The position numbers and the translations under genes were made by a program. Positions 56,401 through 64,000 of a stretch of DNA of 64,000 bases are shown one piece after another. Origin of the DNA: Mytilus edulis (lineage: Eukaryota > Mollusca > Bivalvia > Mytilida > Mytilidae); NCBI RefSeq assembly GCF_963676685.1, contig NC_092347.1, positions 84,818,592 through 84,882,591 of the forward strand, given 5' to 3'. The first letter of the stretch is position 1. Every line of letters starts with the position of its first letter. The notes beneath the pieces were generated by a model, which was not told the origin of the DNA, did no database searches, and was given only the letters and a program-made list of their open reading frames with translations.

Positions 56401-59400
56401 ATTTTGTCTGTTTGGTCTTCTCTCTCTTTCTGTGAACAGGATATTTTGTCTGTTTGGTTCTCTCTCTCTCTCTGAACAGGATATTTTGTATGTTTGGTCT
56501 TCTCTCTCTCTGTGAATAGGATATTTTGTCTGTTTGGTCCTCTCTCTCTCTGAACAGGATATTTTGTCTGCTTGGTCTTGTCTCTCTGTGAACAGGATAT
56601 TTCTCTGTTGGTCTTCTCTTTCTGTGAACAGGATATTTTGTCTGTTTGGTCTTCTCTCTCTGTGAACAGGATATTTTGTCTGTTTGGTCCTCTCTCTCTC
56701 TGAACAGGATATATTGTCTGTTTGATCTTTTCTCTCTGTGAACAGGATATTTCATTCCTTCATCTTCACTTCTTGAGAATATGATATTTGTCTGTTTGGT
56801 CTTCTCTCTCTGTGAACATGATACTTTTACTAATCCAAATCAATTATTTATGTGTTTACTAATTGTATTAATAACTCATTCAGAAATGAATAATAATAAA
56901 AGCTGGAGGATATTTGAATTATTAATATTTATTTATTTCGATCAGATTTGTAAACAAAACTCTTTCCTTTTTTTATACCATTGTATATGTTTTGTCCTTG
57001 TAATGATAGATATCTCTTTAGTATGTTTGATGTGAACAGATTTAATGTACCATATACCATTCAAGCAGACTATAATGGCAGGATAGATATAAAAATGTAA
57101 AAGATTGTTGTAAGTTAGAACCCAAAGTGTCTAGGGATTGTGACAAGAAACAATAAAATTCAGGTTAATTCAGCATTTTGTTTTAATTTCAACTAAATAT
57201 TGTGGTCAAGGTTGAAATCTTGTTTAGTACCAAAATTAAACTGTTTATGTGCAATGTACAACCGGTAAAACTATATATTGTGAAAAAAACTGCTGTATAC
57301 ATGTTTCGGTTGAGAGAAAAACAAATCAGAAGGAGACTTCAACAACATTATCACCCAAAAAATCCTTTGGTGAATAAATAGGTGAAAATATATCTATTAC
57401 ATATATGAAATTAAATATACCTACCCATACACTGTAGTGAAGGTACATTTGGGGTGTATTTTACCCATCTATTTGTTTTTAATGGTCAAGTGCACTTATT
57501 CATATGATAACACTCCATGATAACACTTCATTTTGAATCAAAAAGTTAATACATTTGTAGTTAATGCTCCTCTCTGAGATCAGGAAATGCTGGGATTGGT
57601 TTTCTCTAAACTGTGTTCTTGTTTGTAATAGTGAAAGTAAGCTTACCGTTCAAATTTTTACCCTCCTATTTATTGCAATTATTACACTTTTGCAATCTTT
57701 GATTTCTTTGAAAGTGGCACATCATGTTGTTTTAGTGAAATAATTTATGAATCTTTAAACAAGTGCTTTCAAATTTTCCTTTATTGTTACTGATGACAAA
57801 AATGAGGTCCAAGTTTGATAGTGAGGATTTTCACTTTTGCTGTTCAGAAGTTATGGTCCTAAATTTATTAGAATTTGGTACTTTTAGGAGTTTCCATGCA
57901 ACAACTTGACAATTGTTGTATTAATTCTTTTCAAATGTTTATATGTTGTTACTGATGATCTAAAATCTAGTTCAATATTTGTGGTTTTCACCATTGCTGT
58001 TCAGAGGTTAATGGTCTTTTTTGATTGGAAAATGGATTTTTATGGCATTTCCATCCTGTTTTAGTTGAAAGCATTCTAATTATCATTTTCAAATATTGAT
58101 ATGTTACTGATGACAAAATGAAGATCTAGCATAATATTGTAATCAAAAACACTAGTTGCCATCATTTTGACGGCCTGTTTTCGTTGTTGTGTGATTGGTC
58201 AAATTGTAGTCTAATTCCATTTCAAATTTATTTTCAATATGTAGCACTGTCAAATTGAGTATTCTTAGGTCCATTTTCTTAAAAATTTACACTTTTGTTG
58301 TGATTGGAGAATGTAAGGTACCTTAGATTTTAAAATTTTGTAGGTACTGTCGGTACATGTACTTACTTAGTTTCCAGAGTAACTGGATTCTAACTATTAA
58401 ATTTAAGCAATTAGCTGTACACCTTAACATGTGTTTTTGGAAGCTTTTATGCATGACCACTTTACTGACTTCTGATTTAATTATACTACAATTCCCATTT
58501 TATTCTGATCAAAATTTTATAAGGGTAGAAGTCTAAAGCAAAAAATGTTATACTAGACATGTGTTGTTGGAAGTTTTTATGCATGGCCACATTACTGACT
58601 TCTGATTTAATTATACTACAATTTTCCAGTTTATTCTGATGATCACTTTGAAAGCATAGAAGTCTAAAACAAAAAAATGTTATTCTAGATATTCTTTATA
58701 AAAATCCAAAGCCTCCAGGTTCATTCACATATGAACTTAATAATTATGTAAGTTACAAGGCTCTATACTGCATACCATAAAAACAAATTCATTCTGCATT
58801 TTCACATCAATCCTATTTTAAATATTCATAGGACTTTAAATAAAAACTTATCATGGTTCGTGAAGTTCAAATGTAGCTATAATTACAATGTGAATTGACA
58901 TTGCTCCATCCATGCAAAACTGCTATACCTAATTTAATTCTTGTATAAAAAATACTGCTATATAACTTGTTTATTGTATATTTAAACTTGGGTGTGTGGA
59001 TATAAAACTTAAGTCTATAATTTAGAGGAAGATCCCCGATTGTAGTGAATTAAGATAGGATTTACATTAGTGTTAACAATTGGGATATAAAAAGCATGTT
59101 TAATTTAATGGATACTGCATAAAATGATGGAAACAGGTGACCTTGAGAGTGGCAAAGGTTTTGAAAATGAGAATGGGATTAACACTAGTACTATAGGGCA
59201 GAATGGAATGTCATCTGCTGACAATAATGTTCCTCATCCAGAAACTCAGGGTGCAGCATACATAAATCATGCTTATATCAGTACTGATAGTATAGACCTC
59301 TGTGGTAACGAGGATGTGCCACAGATGAGAGAAACAAAAAGTTCTGCTGCTGCTGAAAAACGGAAAACAGAGTATTTTCATTTTAAAGACTATAAAGATA

Positions 59401-62400
59401 GTTCTGAAAATTTACAAGAATTGGCTCAAAAGACGAGCAGTGACTGTAGCAAAAGTAGTGACAGGTTACCTAATACATATATAGATTATTCATCCAAAGA
59501 ATGTGATAACATGCCACATCAAATAAAATTTGGTAGGTACAATGAAGGCTGTTTTCTTTTTTTCTTTTCAGAAACTCAGGTTCAATACTTACTTCATTAT
59601 TATTGTTTAAGAAGTGTTTCTAAATGTGATTTAAATTCGTTAATTTGCAAAGTGTTTGTGGATGACACATGAGGATTAAAACTTTTACTATTTACAAAAG
59701 TTTGTCATGCGAGAATAGTATTTTGTTAATATATACCGAATAAAAAAAGTTTAGCAACAATGCTTTTAATTTCTTATTTTAAAAATAAACTGTCTCCTAA
59801 ACATAACAATTAATACAATATTACAAGAAAGAAAAATAATTCAAAAAATAATCTTTGAATCATTGCGTACCCGGTAATATATAGTATGCATGTAAAAGTT
59901 GTTGTGTCTCATTTTTAAATAGCTTAACCTTTATACAGAAATGTAAATGTCATAGCCATGCTTTAAGATTTAAGATTAATGCAAATTATTTTAAGAATTT
60001 AAACAAATGATTAATGAATATATTTAGTCTCTGCTTTAATTATTTAAGAAAATTATACTGAATATTGAAAGTGCCAAAGTTGAGAAAATTGTGTACAATT
60101 TGAAGGTGCATAACACTCTTTTATCGTCCAGGGTAAACTGTTTTTGCATGGGCACAGGACGTTTGCGCTTTTTTACCTGTAAAACGATAGGACATTTGCG
60201 CTTCAAATACTATGGACATTTGTGCTTCAAATACTATGGACATTTGCACTTTAAATTTTGAATCACCTGTATTCAATTGACCTGACATTTGCGCTTTTTA
60301 CCTATCATTGTGCATCTGTAATTATAAGGAGAAATAATACAACGTAGATGAATTTAACTTATATTTTTTCATGATTATGACAAATGGTGCAGAATCCTTC
60401 CATGCCCACTTAAATGAACAGTTCTACTCACTCATTCTGCAAATATTTTTTTTCTTTTTGAAGAGTATCATTTGACAACAGTCGGTTATTTACATTATGA
60501 TTTGTTATATTGATGAGCAGGCACCCCAACTATTGAGAAACATGATGATTTATTTGAAATATGGGAGAAATACCAGTCAGAACAGATAACAAGAGCTATT
60601 TTTTTAGCTCACCTGGCCCGAAGGGCCAAGTGAGCTTTTCTCATCACTTGGCGTCCGTCGTCCGTCGTCCGTCGTCCGTCGTCGTCCGTCGTCGTCGTCC
60701 GTCGTCGTTAACTTTTACAAAAATCTTCTCCTCTGAAACTACTGGGCCAAATCAAACCAAACTTGGCCACAATCATCATTGGGGTATCTAGTTTAAAAAA
60801 TGTATGGCGTGACCCGGTCAACCAACCAAGATGGCCGCCACGGCTAAAAATAGAACATAGGGGTAAAATGCAGTTTTTGGCTTATAACTCAAAAACCAAA
60901 GCATTTAGAGCAAATCTGACATGGGGTAAAAATGTTTATCAGGTCAAGATCTATCTGCCCTGAAATTTTCAGATGAATCGGTCAATCGGTTGTTGGGTTG
61001 CTGCCCCTGAATTGGTAATTTTGAGGAAATTTTGCTGTTTTTGGTTATTATCTTGAATATTATTATAGATAGAGATAAACTGTAAACAGCAATAATGTTC
61101 AGCAAAGTAAGATCTACAAATAAGTCAACATGACCAAAATGGTCAGTTGACCCGTTTAGGAGTTATTGCCCTTTATAGTCAATTTTTAACCATTTTTCGT
61201 TAATTAAAGTAATCTTTTACAAAAATCTTCTCCTCTGAAACTACTGGGCCAAATTAATCCAAACTTGGCCACAATCATCTTTGGGGTATCTAGTTTAAAA
61301 AATGTGTGGCGTGACCTGGTCAACCAACCAAGATGGCCGCCACGGCTAAAAATAGAACAAAGGGGTAAAATGCAGTTTTTGGCTTATAACTCAAAAACCA
61401 AAGCATTTTGAGGAAATCTGACGGGATAAAAATGTTTATCAGGTCAAGATCTATCTGCCCTGAAATTTTCAGATGAATCAGTCAATCGGTTGTTGGATTG
61501 CTGCCCCTGAATTGGTAATTTTGAGGAAATTTTGCTGTTTTTGGTTATTATCTTGAATATTATTATAGATAGAGATAAACTGTAAACAGCAATAATGTTC
61601 AGCAAAGTAAGATCTACAAATAAGTCAACATGACCAAAATGGTCAGTTGACCTGTTTAGGAGTTATTGCCCTTTATAGTCAATTTTAACCATTTTTCATA
61701 AATTAAATTAATCTTTTACAAAAATCTTCTCCTCTGAAACTACTGGGCCAAATTAATCCAAACTTGGCCACAATCATCTTTGGGGTATCTAGTTTAAAAA
61801 ATGTGTGGCGTGACCTGGTCAACCAACCAAGATGGCCGCCACCGCTAAAAATAGAACATAGGGGTAAAATGCAGTTTTTGGCTTATAACTCAAAAACCAA
61901 AGCATTTTGAGGAAATCTGACAGGGATAAAAATGTTTATCAGGTCAAGATCTATCTGCCCTGAAATTTTCAGATGAATCGGTCAATCGGTTGTTGGGTTG
62001 CTGCCCCTGAATTGGTAATTTTGAGGAAATTTTGCTGTTTTTGGTTATTATCTTGAATATTATTATAGATAGAGATAAATTGTAAACAGCAATAATGTTC
62101 AGCAAAGTAAGATCTACAAATAAGTCAACATGACCAAAATGGTCAGTTGACCCCTTTAGGAGTTATTGCCCTTTATAGTCAATCTTTAACCATTTTTCAT
62201 AAATCTAAGTAATCTTTTACAAAATCTCCACTGAAACTACTAGGCCACAATCATCTTTGGGGTATCTAGTTTGAAAAATGTGTCCGATGACCTGGCCATT
62301 CAACCAAGATGGCCGCCACGGCTAAAAATAGAACATAGGGGTAAAATGCAGTTTTTGGCTTATAACTATGAATTCCAAGCATCTAGAGCAAATCTGACAA

Positions 62401-63921
62401 GAAGTTAAATTGTTAATCAAGTCAATATCTATCTGCCCTGAATTTTTCAGATGAATTAGACAACTGGTTGTTGGGTTGCTGCCCTCCAATTGGTAATTTT
62501 TAAAGAAATTTTGCCGTTTTTGGTTATCTTGAATACTATTATAGATAGCGATAAACTGTAAACAGCAATAATGTTCAGCAAAGTAAGATCTACAAATAAG
62601 TCAACATGACCTAAATGGTCAATTGACCCCTTAAGGAGTTATTGCCCTTTATAGTCAATTTTTAACAATTTTCATTAATTTGGTAAATATATGTAAATTT
62701 TTACCAAATATAGTTCTCTGTTACTAATGGGCAAAGTTCATTATAGATATAATTGTAAGAAGCAAAATCGTTCAGTAAAGTAAGAACTTCAAACACATCA
62801 CCATCACCAAAATACAATTTTGTCATGAATCCATTTGTGTCCTTTGTTTAATATGCACATAGACCAAGGTGAGCGACACAGGCTCTTTAGAGCCTCTAGT
62901 TTTCAGTCCTTGGGCTTAAGATATCAAGAGAAAACTATGTGTTAACATGGATTAAGAATGTTTTCTTTTACTAGTTTTAGTTGTATATAAACTTTTTAAC
63001 ATATGCCAATGTGCTAAGAACTGTGCTATGAAATGATTTTAAAACTTTTAACTCTGCGAGGTCAAGCATGCCGGTCCCAAGCCCTGATAAAAGAGGTGGT
63101 CCTCCTTTTTCCTAAAACCAAATATTGCAAAAGCACAAATGTCCTATGTAAAAAGTGCAAATGTCCATTTTTAAAAAGCACAAATGTCCTATGATTTAAA
63201 GCGCAAGTGTCCAAAAATAAAAGCGCAAATGTCCTATGAAAATGCGCAAACGTCCCGTGCTGTTTTGCATTGCCTATGATAAACACAGCATAATTCTTAT
63301 TTTTATACAGAATGTAAAATTTATTTATACCACTATAGAAATAATTTGTTTATTTCTTTGATATATTCATACAATGTTTTTATTCAAAGCAGAAGGCTTG
63401 GATGAAGTTTTCTCTTTGACAGAACTGCAATTACTACATGTATATGTTCCTTCCATGACTGGCTTTCTCAGCTGCCTATTCACTTAAGCATTCAATTACC
63501 ACTGACATCTGCTGTTATCACAGTACAAGACTTTCAATTACACAGTTTTAAATCTAGGCCAAAATAAAGAATTCAATTTTAAAAGAAAATTTTAACAAAA
63601 AGGATAATAATCAAGGTCCTCTTTCTTACCAAAAAGGACATGAGAGATACAAATGTTATTTATTTTTCAGAACATAAAAGATGCTTCTGGTGTTTGGTTG
63701 GGTTGCTGTCTTTTTCACACATTCACCATTTCCATTTTCAATTTTATTCTACAAATGTTTAAAGGCTAGAATTGATTAGAAAAAAAACTTATACTATGAT
63801 TAATGAATATATTTTGTCTCTTCTTTAATTATTGTAGAATTTAAACTGAATATTGAAAGTTCCAAAGTTGAGAAAATTGTGTACAATTTGAAGGTGCATA
63901 ACACTCTTTTTATTGTCCAGG
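35444..63921 (+). CDS. unidentified gene, 5' part, alternative N-termini
   Basis: Proposed exons: 35444-35476 (MSGSYRFNHAE, phase-0 donor GTAAGA); 48661-48877 (phase-0 acceptor, phase-1 donor GTGAGT); then 63838-63921 (phase 1 in and out, 84 bp), continuing beyond the window. An alternative first exon, 59124-59532, also has a phase-1 donor. Every junction is in phase. The predicted N-terminus is hydrophilic and rich in Asn, Tyr, Ser and Asp, without a signal peptide, membrane segment or known motif. The function is not recognisable. Such a soluble, variable N-terminus would suit a multi-pass transporter or channel whose body lies downstream, but that is a guess. The 13-kb and 15-kb introns are full of transposons. 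Real exons in between may have been missed. Confidence 0.55.
36639..37870 (-). pseudogene. decayed LINE reverse transcriptase in a host intron
   Basis: Minus-strand fragments in order: CAFVDFEKAA (about 37830-37857, RT motif A), GVRQGEHLSLALFVLFLNDL (about 37610-37670, the QGxxLSPLLF motif), LLYADDTVMF (37480-37509, catalytic YADD) and NVNKTKVLIFSKG. A 149-codon C-terminal piece follows (36639-37088). A stop/shift separates the motif-B frame from the YADD frame and there are further breaks. The YADD box itself is intact. It lies antisense in the first intron of the unnamed gene. Confidence 0.8.
38172..39798. mobile_element. hAT-like ends, CAGGGGCGGATCCAGG type
   Basis: The left end CAGGGGCGGATCCAGGATTT and the inverted right end CAGGGGCGGATTTAGGCGG (39798 leftward) match, as in hAT elements. 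A further inverted copy of the end (CCTAAATCCACCCTG) stops at 38365. The structure could therefore be a 194-bp MITE at 38172-38365 beside a second one, or one larger element. No 8-bp target duplication was seen. An (AC)n run at 38128-38147 lies just upstream. Confidence 0.5.
39838..39955. repeat. two tandem foldback units
   Basis: TACAAATCCTTGCACTGACT, then ACTCATTAATTTAACCAAGG and ATTTGTA, occurs twice, with a third arm ACAAATCCTTG after. Each unit is a hairpin with arms ACAAATCCTTG and CAAGGATTTGT. The same arm forms the 34-bp palindrome at 23041. Confidence 0.75.
40387..41221. mobile_element. compound foldback element
   Basis: 40387-40537 is a foldback: AGACAATAACTG, then ATATCAGCTGTATTTGTAC, and their inverses. 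Immediately after, TTTATCCTGCAATTG (40536-40550) is the inverse of CAATTGCAGGATAAA at 41207-41221, enclosing about 670 bp. Near 41140-41195, variants of GATATCTGTATAGTATACAG form further palindromes. No coding sequence. The class is unknown. Confidence 0.5.
42045..43490. repeat. dispersed non-coding sequence, copy 2
   Basis: Collinear with 29915-30850 apart from an extra block at about 42290-42730. Short antisense and sense frames (60-79 codons) occur but agree with neither copy, so they are not genes. The rest of the 35477-48660 intron outside the listed elements holds nothing I can identify. Confidence 0.55.
44170..45830. repeat. tandem ~190-bp modules interrupted by a hAT-like element
   Basis: Four to five diverged modules share a block like ATGTCTGTC(A/T)GGTAG, then ACCTTGACCT, CATGGTTCATTGGTCAAT and TATCTCAGATA. 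They resemble cores of other HINE-like repeats, but I see no hairpin head. The element at 44800-45651 sits inside one module; removing it with one target copy restores GTACATTTAGATGTCTGTCA. Confidence 0.6.
44800..45651. mobile_element. hAT-like element 1 with terminal GCGCC arrays
   Basis: 852 bp, flanked by a perfect 8-bp target duplication CATTTAGA (44792-44799 and 45652-45659). Ends: GGGAGAGATCCG and, inverted, GGCAACACTCC. Subterminal arrays carry TTGCGCCA: five copies in the left arm and four inverted copies in the right arm, spaced 15-35 bp. An 8-bp duplication and short imperfect TIRs fit the hAT superfamily; repeated subterminal motifs are where hAT transposases bind. No transposase, so non-autonomous. 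Element 2 is the same family in opposite orientation. Confidence 0.85.
47741..48494. mobile_element. hAT-like element 2, inverted relative to element 1
   Basis: 754 bp, flanked by GTTCTATT and GTTCTACT (47733-47740 and 48495-48502, 7 of 8 identical). Ends GGCAGCAGTCC and, inverted, GGGAGAGATCCG correspond to the right and left ends of element 1. Four TTGCGCCA motifs lie at one end and four, plus one mutated (TGGCGAAA), at the other. It ends about 165 bp before the exon at 48661. Confidence 0.82.
48661..48877 (+). CDS. internal exon of the unnamed gene
   Basis: Acceptor TTTATATCAG, then 72 codons plus one base, then GATG|GTGAGT. It reads NSWYNVHKLHLPDHDYTN... and GGLAYYDNATYSGPHTNKGS... to ...SDEHSD. 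SWY occurs twice and aromatic-plus-Asn clusters are frequent. Codon composition is less AT-rich than the surrounding intron, and both splice sites are strong, so I regard this as a genuine exon. Confidence 0.7.
48878..50630 (+). other. intron, nothing beyond simple repeats
   Basis: AT-rich intron sequence with an AAAT-rich microsatellite at about 49520-49580. No exon supported. Confidence 0.5.
50631..51270. repeat. 56/61-bp minisatellite
   Basis: About eleven copies start CATTAACAGTTGTTAAAGGT, then GGTAGTGAGACATGCCTCTG. Most are 56 bp. An interspersed longer variant replaces GGTTGTGATAAGG with GATTAATTTTGTTATAAGG. The alternation of variants suggests block-wise amplification. Confidence 0.93.
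52867..53943. mobile_element. hAT-like element inserted in the minisatellite
   Basis: Ends CAGTGTTCTAGGAT and exact inverse, 1,077 bp. It is flanked by TGTGAA on both sides (52861-52866 and 53944-53949), and removing it restores a normal minisatellite unit. Subterminal GGTAAGT/TTACCC motifs occur at both ends. CAGTG termini and subterminal repeats fit hAT. The duplication length (6 or 8 bp) is ambiguous because the target is repetitive. No coding frame. Confidence 0.8.
55221..55540 (+). mobile_element. Helentron/HINE-like element B, short
   Basis: The head hairpin runs 55221-55249 (ATGCCCC ... GGGGCAT). ATGCCCCA of the head is the exact complement of TGGGGCAT at 55501-55508. A degenerate CTGTCCGT microsatellite (55262-55330) follows, then one core module (AATCAACTTGAAACGTAGTA). 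The tail ends ACAAATTCTTGT, a weak hairpin. It is inserted between T residues of a minisatellite unit. This head is the one seen in very many bivalve repeats. The 63-85-codon frames crossing it are not genes. Confidence 0.72.
56831..59107 (+). other. intron or upstream flank with diverged repeats
   Basis: 57640-58320 holds about three diverged ~150-bp modules (TTACTGATGA, TGCTGTTCAGA). 58430-58690 is a clear two-copy direct repeat of about 130 bp (GACTTCTGATTTAATTATAC, GAAGTCTAAA, ACAAAAAAATGTTAT). No coding exon is supported. Promoter sequence for the alternative exon at 59124 should lie here but shows no motif I trust. Confidence 0.5.
59124..59532 (+). CDS. alternative first exon of the unnamed gene
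   Basis: 136 codons from MMETGDLESGKGFENEN... to ...NMPHQIKF, then donor TTTG|GTAGGT in phase 1, the same phase as the exon at 48661-48877. No acceptor precedes the double ATG, and a four-codon upstream ORF (59108-59122, MDTA) lies just before it, as expected of a 5' leader. The peptide is acidic/Ser-rich and apparently disordered, with a Lys/Arg patch EKRKTEYFHFKDYKD near residue 78. Reading past the donor gives only a frame that stops at 59672. Confidence 0.6.
60049..60132 (+). pseudogene. broken duplicate of the 84-bp shared exon
   Basis: This 84-bp segment and its flanks match 63838-63921 closely (GAATATTGAAAGTGCCAAAG and onward), with AG before and GTAAAC after. One extra base near its start and one missing T near its end keep the length but shift the frame, so reading in phase 1 stops at TGA after five full codons. 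It appears to be a dead or non-coding duplicate. Its downstream flank was split by the hAT-like element 60150-63262. Confidence 0.65.
60150..63262. mobile_element. hAT-like element 3 with GCGC arrays, split by a HINE
   Basis: Flanked by a perfect 8-bp target duplication TTTTGCAT (60142-60149 and 63263-63270). Ends: GGGCACAGGACG and, inverted, CAGCACGGGACG. GGACATTTGCGCTT-type motifs occur five times in the left arm (60158-60300) and six times inverted in the right arm (63131-63256). TGCCGGT(T/C)CCAAG just inside the right arm is shared with element 2, linking the families. The empty site survives in the neighbouring duplicate at about 63930. HINE-like element C (60606-62902) is nested inside, leaving about 0.8 kb of its own sequence. 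Confidence 0.83.
60606..62902 (+). mobile_element. Helentron/HINE-like element C
   Basis: The head hairpin runs 60606-60636 (AGCTCAC ... GTGAGCT, with GGCCC/GGGCC inside). GCTCACCT of the head is the exact complement of AGGTGAGC at 62867-62874. A CGTCCGTCGTC microsatellite (60650-60709) follows, then about four tandem copies of a ~505-bp module (CTTCTCCTCTGAAACTACTG, CCAAGATGGCCGCCAC, TGCCCCTGAATTGGTAATTT). The tail hairpin is GGCTCTTTAGAGCC (62881-62894), followed by TCTAGTTT. Same plan as elements A and B. No Rep/helicase. Confidence 0.75.
63271..63837 (+). other. intron before the shared exon
   Basis: 63271-63330 completes the downstream flank of the duplicate exon and matches 63935-64000. 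63690-63750 carries another copy of the CATTTCCATTTTCAATTTTA dispersed repeat. Nothing else recognised. Confidence 0.5.
63838..63921 (+). CDS. shared third exon of the unnamed gene
   Basis: Acceptor ATTATTGTAG, donor CAGG|GTAAAC, 84 bp, phase 1 on both sides. With the G left by either upstream exon it reads EFKLNIESSKVEKIVYNLKV followed by HNTLFIVQ. A tandem copy at 60049-60132 is broken. The symmetrical phase means it can be skipped without a frame change. The function is unknown; the window ends 79 bp later. Confidence 0.6.
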
Positions 63922-64000
63922 GTAAACCGTTTTTGCATTGCCTATGATAAACCACAGCATAATTCTTATTTTTATACAGAATGTAAAATTTATTTATATA

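Larger units (their letters stand above)
51420..56830. repeat. 5.4-kb minisatellite, 30- to ~38-bp units
   Basis: It starts as a 30-bp unit (GATATTTGGTCAGGCCTTTT, then CTGTAAAC) and passes into a 33-40-bp unit (TGTGAACAGGATATTTTGTC, then TGTTTGGTCTTCTCTCTC). About 130 units are present in all. Blocks of some 140 bp containing AATGGGGAATGTGTCAAAG recur at about 51730, 52265, 52445, 54435 and 54615. The array is interrupted by a hAT-like element (52867-53943) and a HINE-like element (55221-55540). Frames up to 312 codons on both strands are repeat artefacts. Confidence 0.95.

Noticed and set aside
51423..56755. Long ORFs (up to 312 codons) on both strands rich in TDKISCSQRE or NRIFCLFG repeats
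   Set aside because: They are translations of a minisatellite whose unit lacks stops; unit length varies and frames shift freely.
60521..60590. Exon-like stretch reading GTPTIEKHDDLFEIWEKYQS after an AG, in phase with the upstream donors
   Set aside because: It lies inside hAT-like element 3 (proved by TSD and empty site), has no donor, a poor pyrimidine tract, and runs into a stop at the head of element C. More likely transposon-internal sequence.
60561..60963. Ser/Arg-rich ORFs over the CGTC tract
   Set aside because: They translate the microsatellite and core of HINE-like element C.

Overview
This is an AT-rich, intron-rich, repeat-dense eukaryotic window. Its dispersed repeats (chimaeric CGTCCGTC-bearing elements, the 'cgatgccactgctggtgg' family, the 'gacacattccccatttcc' family) look like those of bivalve molluscs, most likely a mussel. 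That assignment rests on recognition by eye, not on a search. No rRNA, tRNA, CRISPR or prokaryotic-style gene is present.

Layout. (1) 2240-13224, plus strand: a complete eight-exon uracil-DNA glycosylase gene (UNG, 335 codons plus stop), with a PCNA-binding box in exon 1, an RPA2-binding-like helix in exon 2 and all catalytic motifs. Its introns carry two nested TIR elements, a foldback element and three minisatellites. One minisatellite has copied the splice acceptor of exon 7 seven times. (2) 13.7-35.4 kb: an intergenic transposon graveyard. It holds two PIF/Harbinger-like elements (one nested in the other), a CR1/L2-like LINE, a Helentron/HINE-like element with a 160-bp tandem core, a decayed LINE and a young Ty3/gypsy-type LTR element. 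In the LTR element the integrase zinc finger precedes reverse transcriptase. A diverged duplicate of its flank keeps the empty insertion site. (3) 35444 to beyond 64000, plus strand: the 5' part of a gene I cannot name. I see a short first coding exon, an internal exon 13 kb downstream, an alternative first exon at 59124, and a likely shared third exon at 63838. All junction phases agree. A second, broken copy of the shared exon lies at 60049. The introns carry another LINE remnant, several hAT-like elements, a 5.4-kb minisatellite and two more HINE-like insertions.

The most interesting points are: three different repeat families built on one Helentron-type plan; a hAT-like family with tandem GCGC motifs at both ends and clean 8-bp target duplications; the duplicated splice acceptor in UNG; and the contradictory LTR boundaries of the LTR element. 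The two host genes show no functional link to each other.
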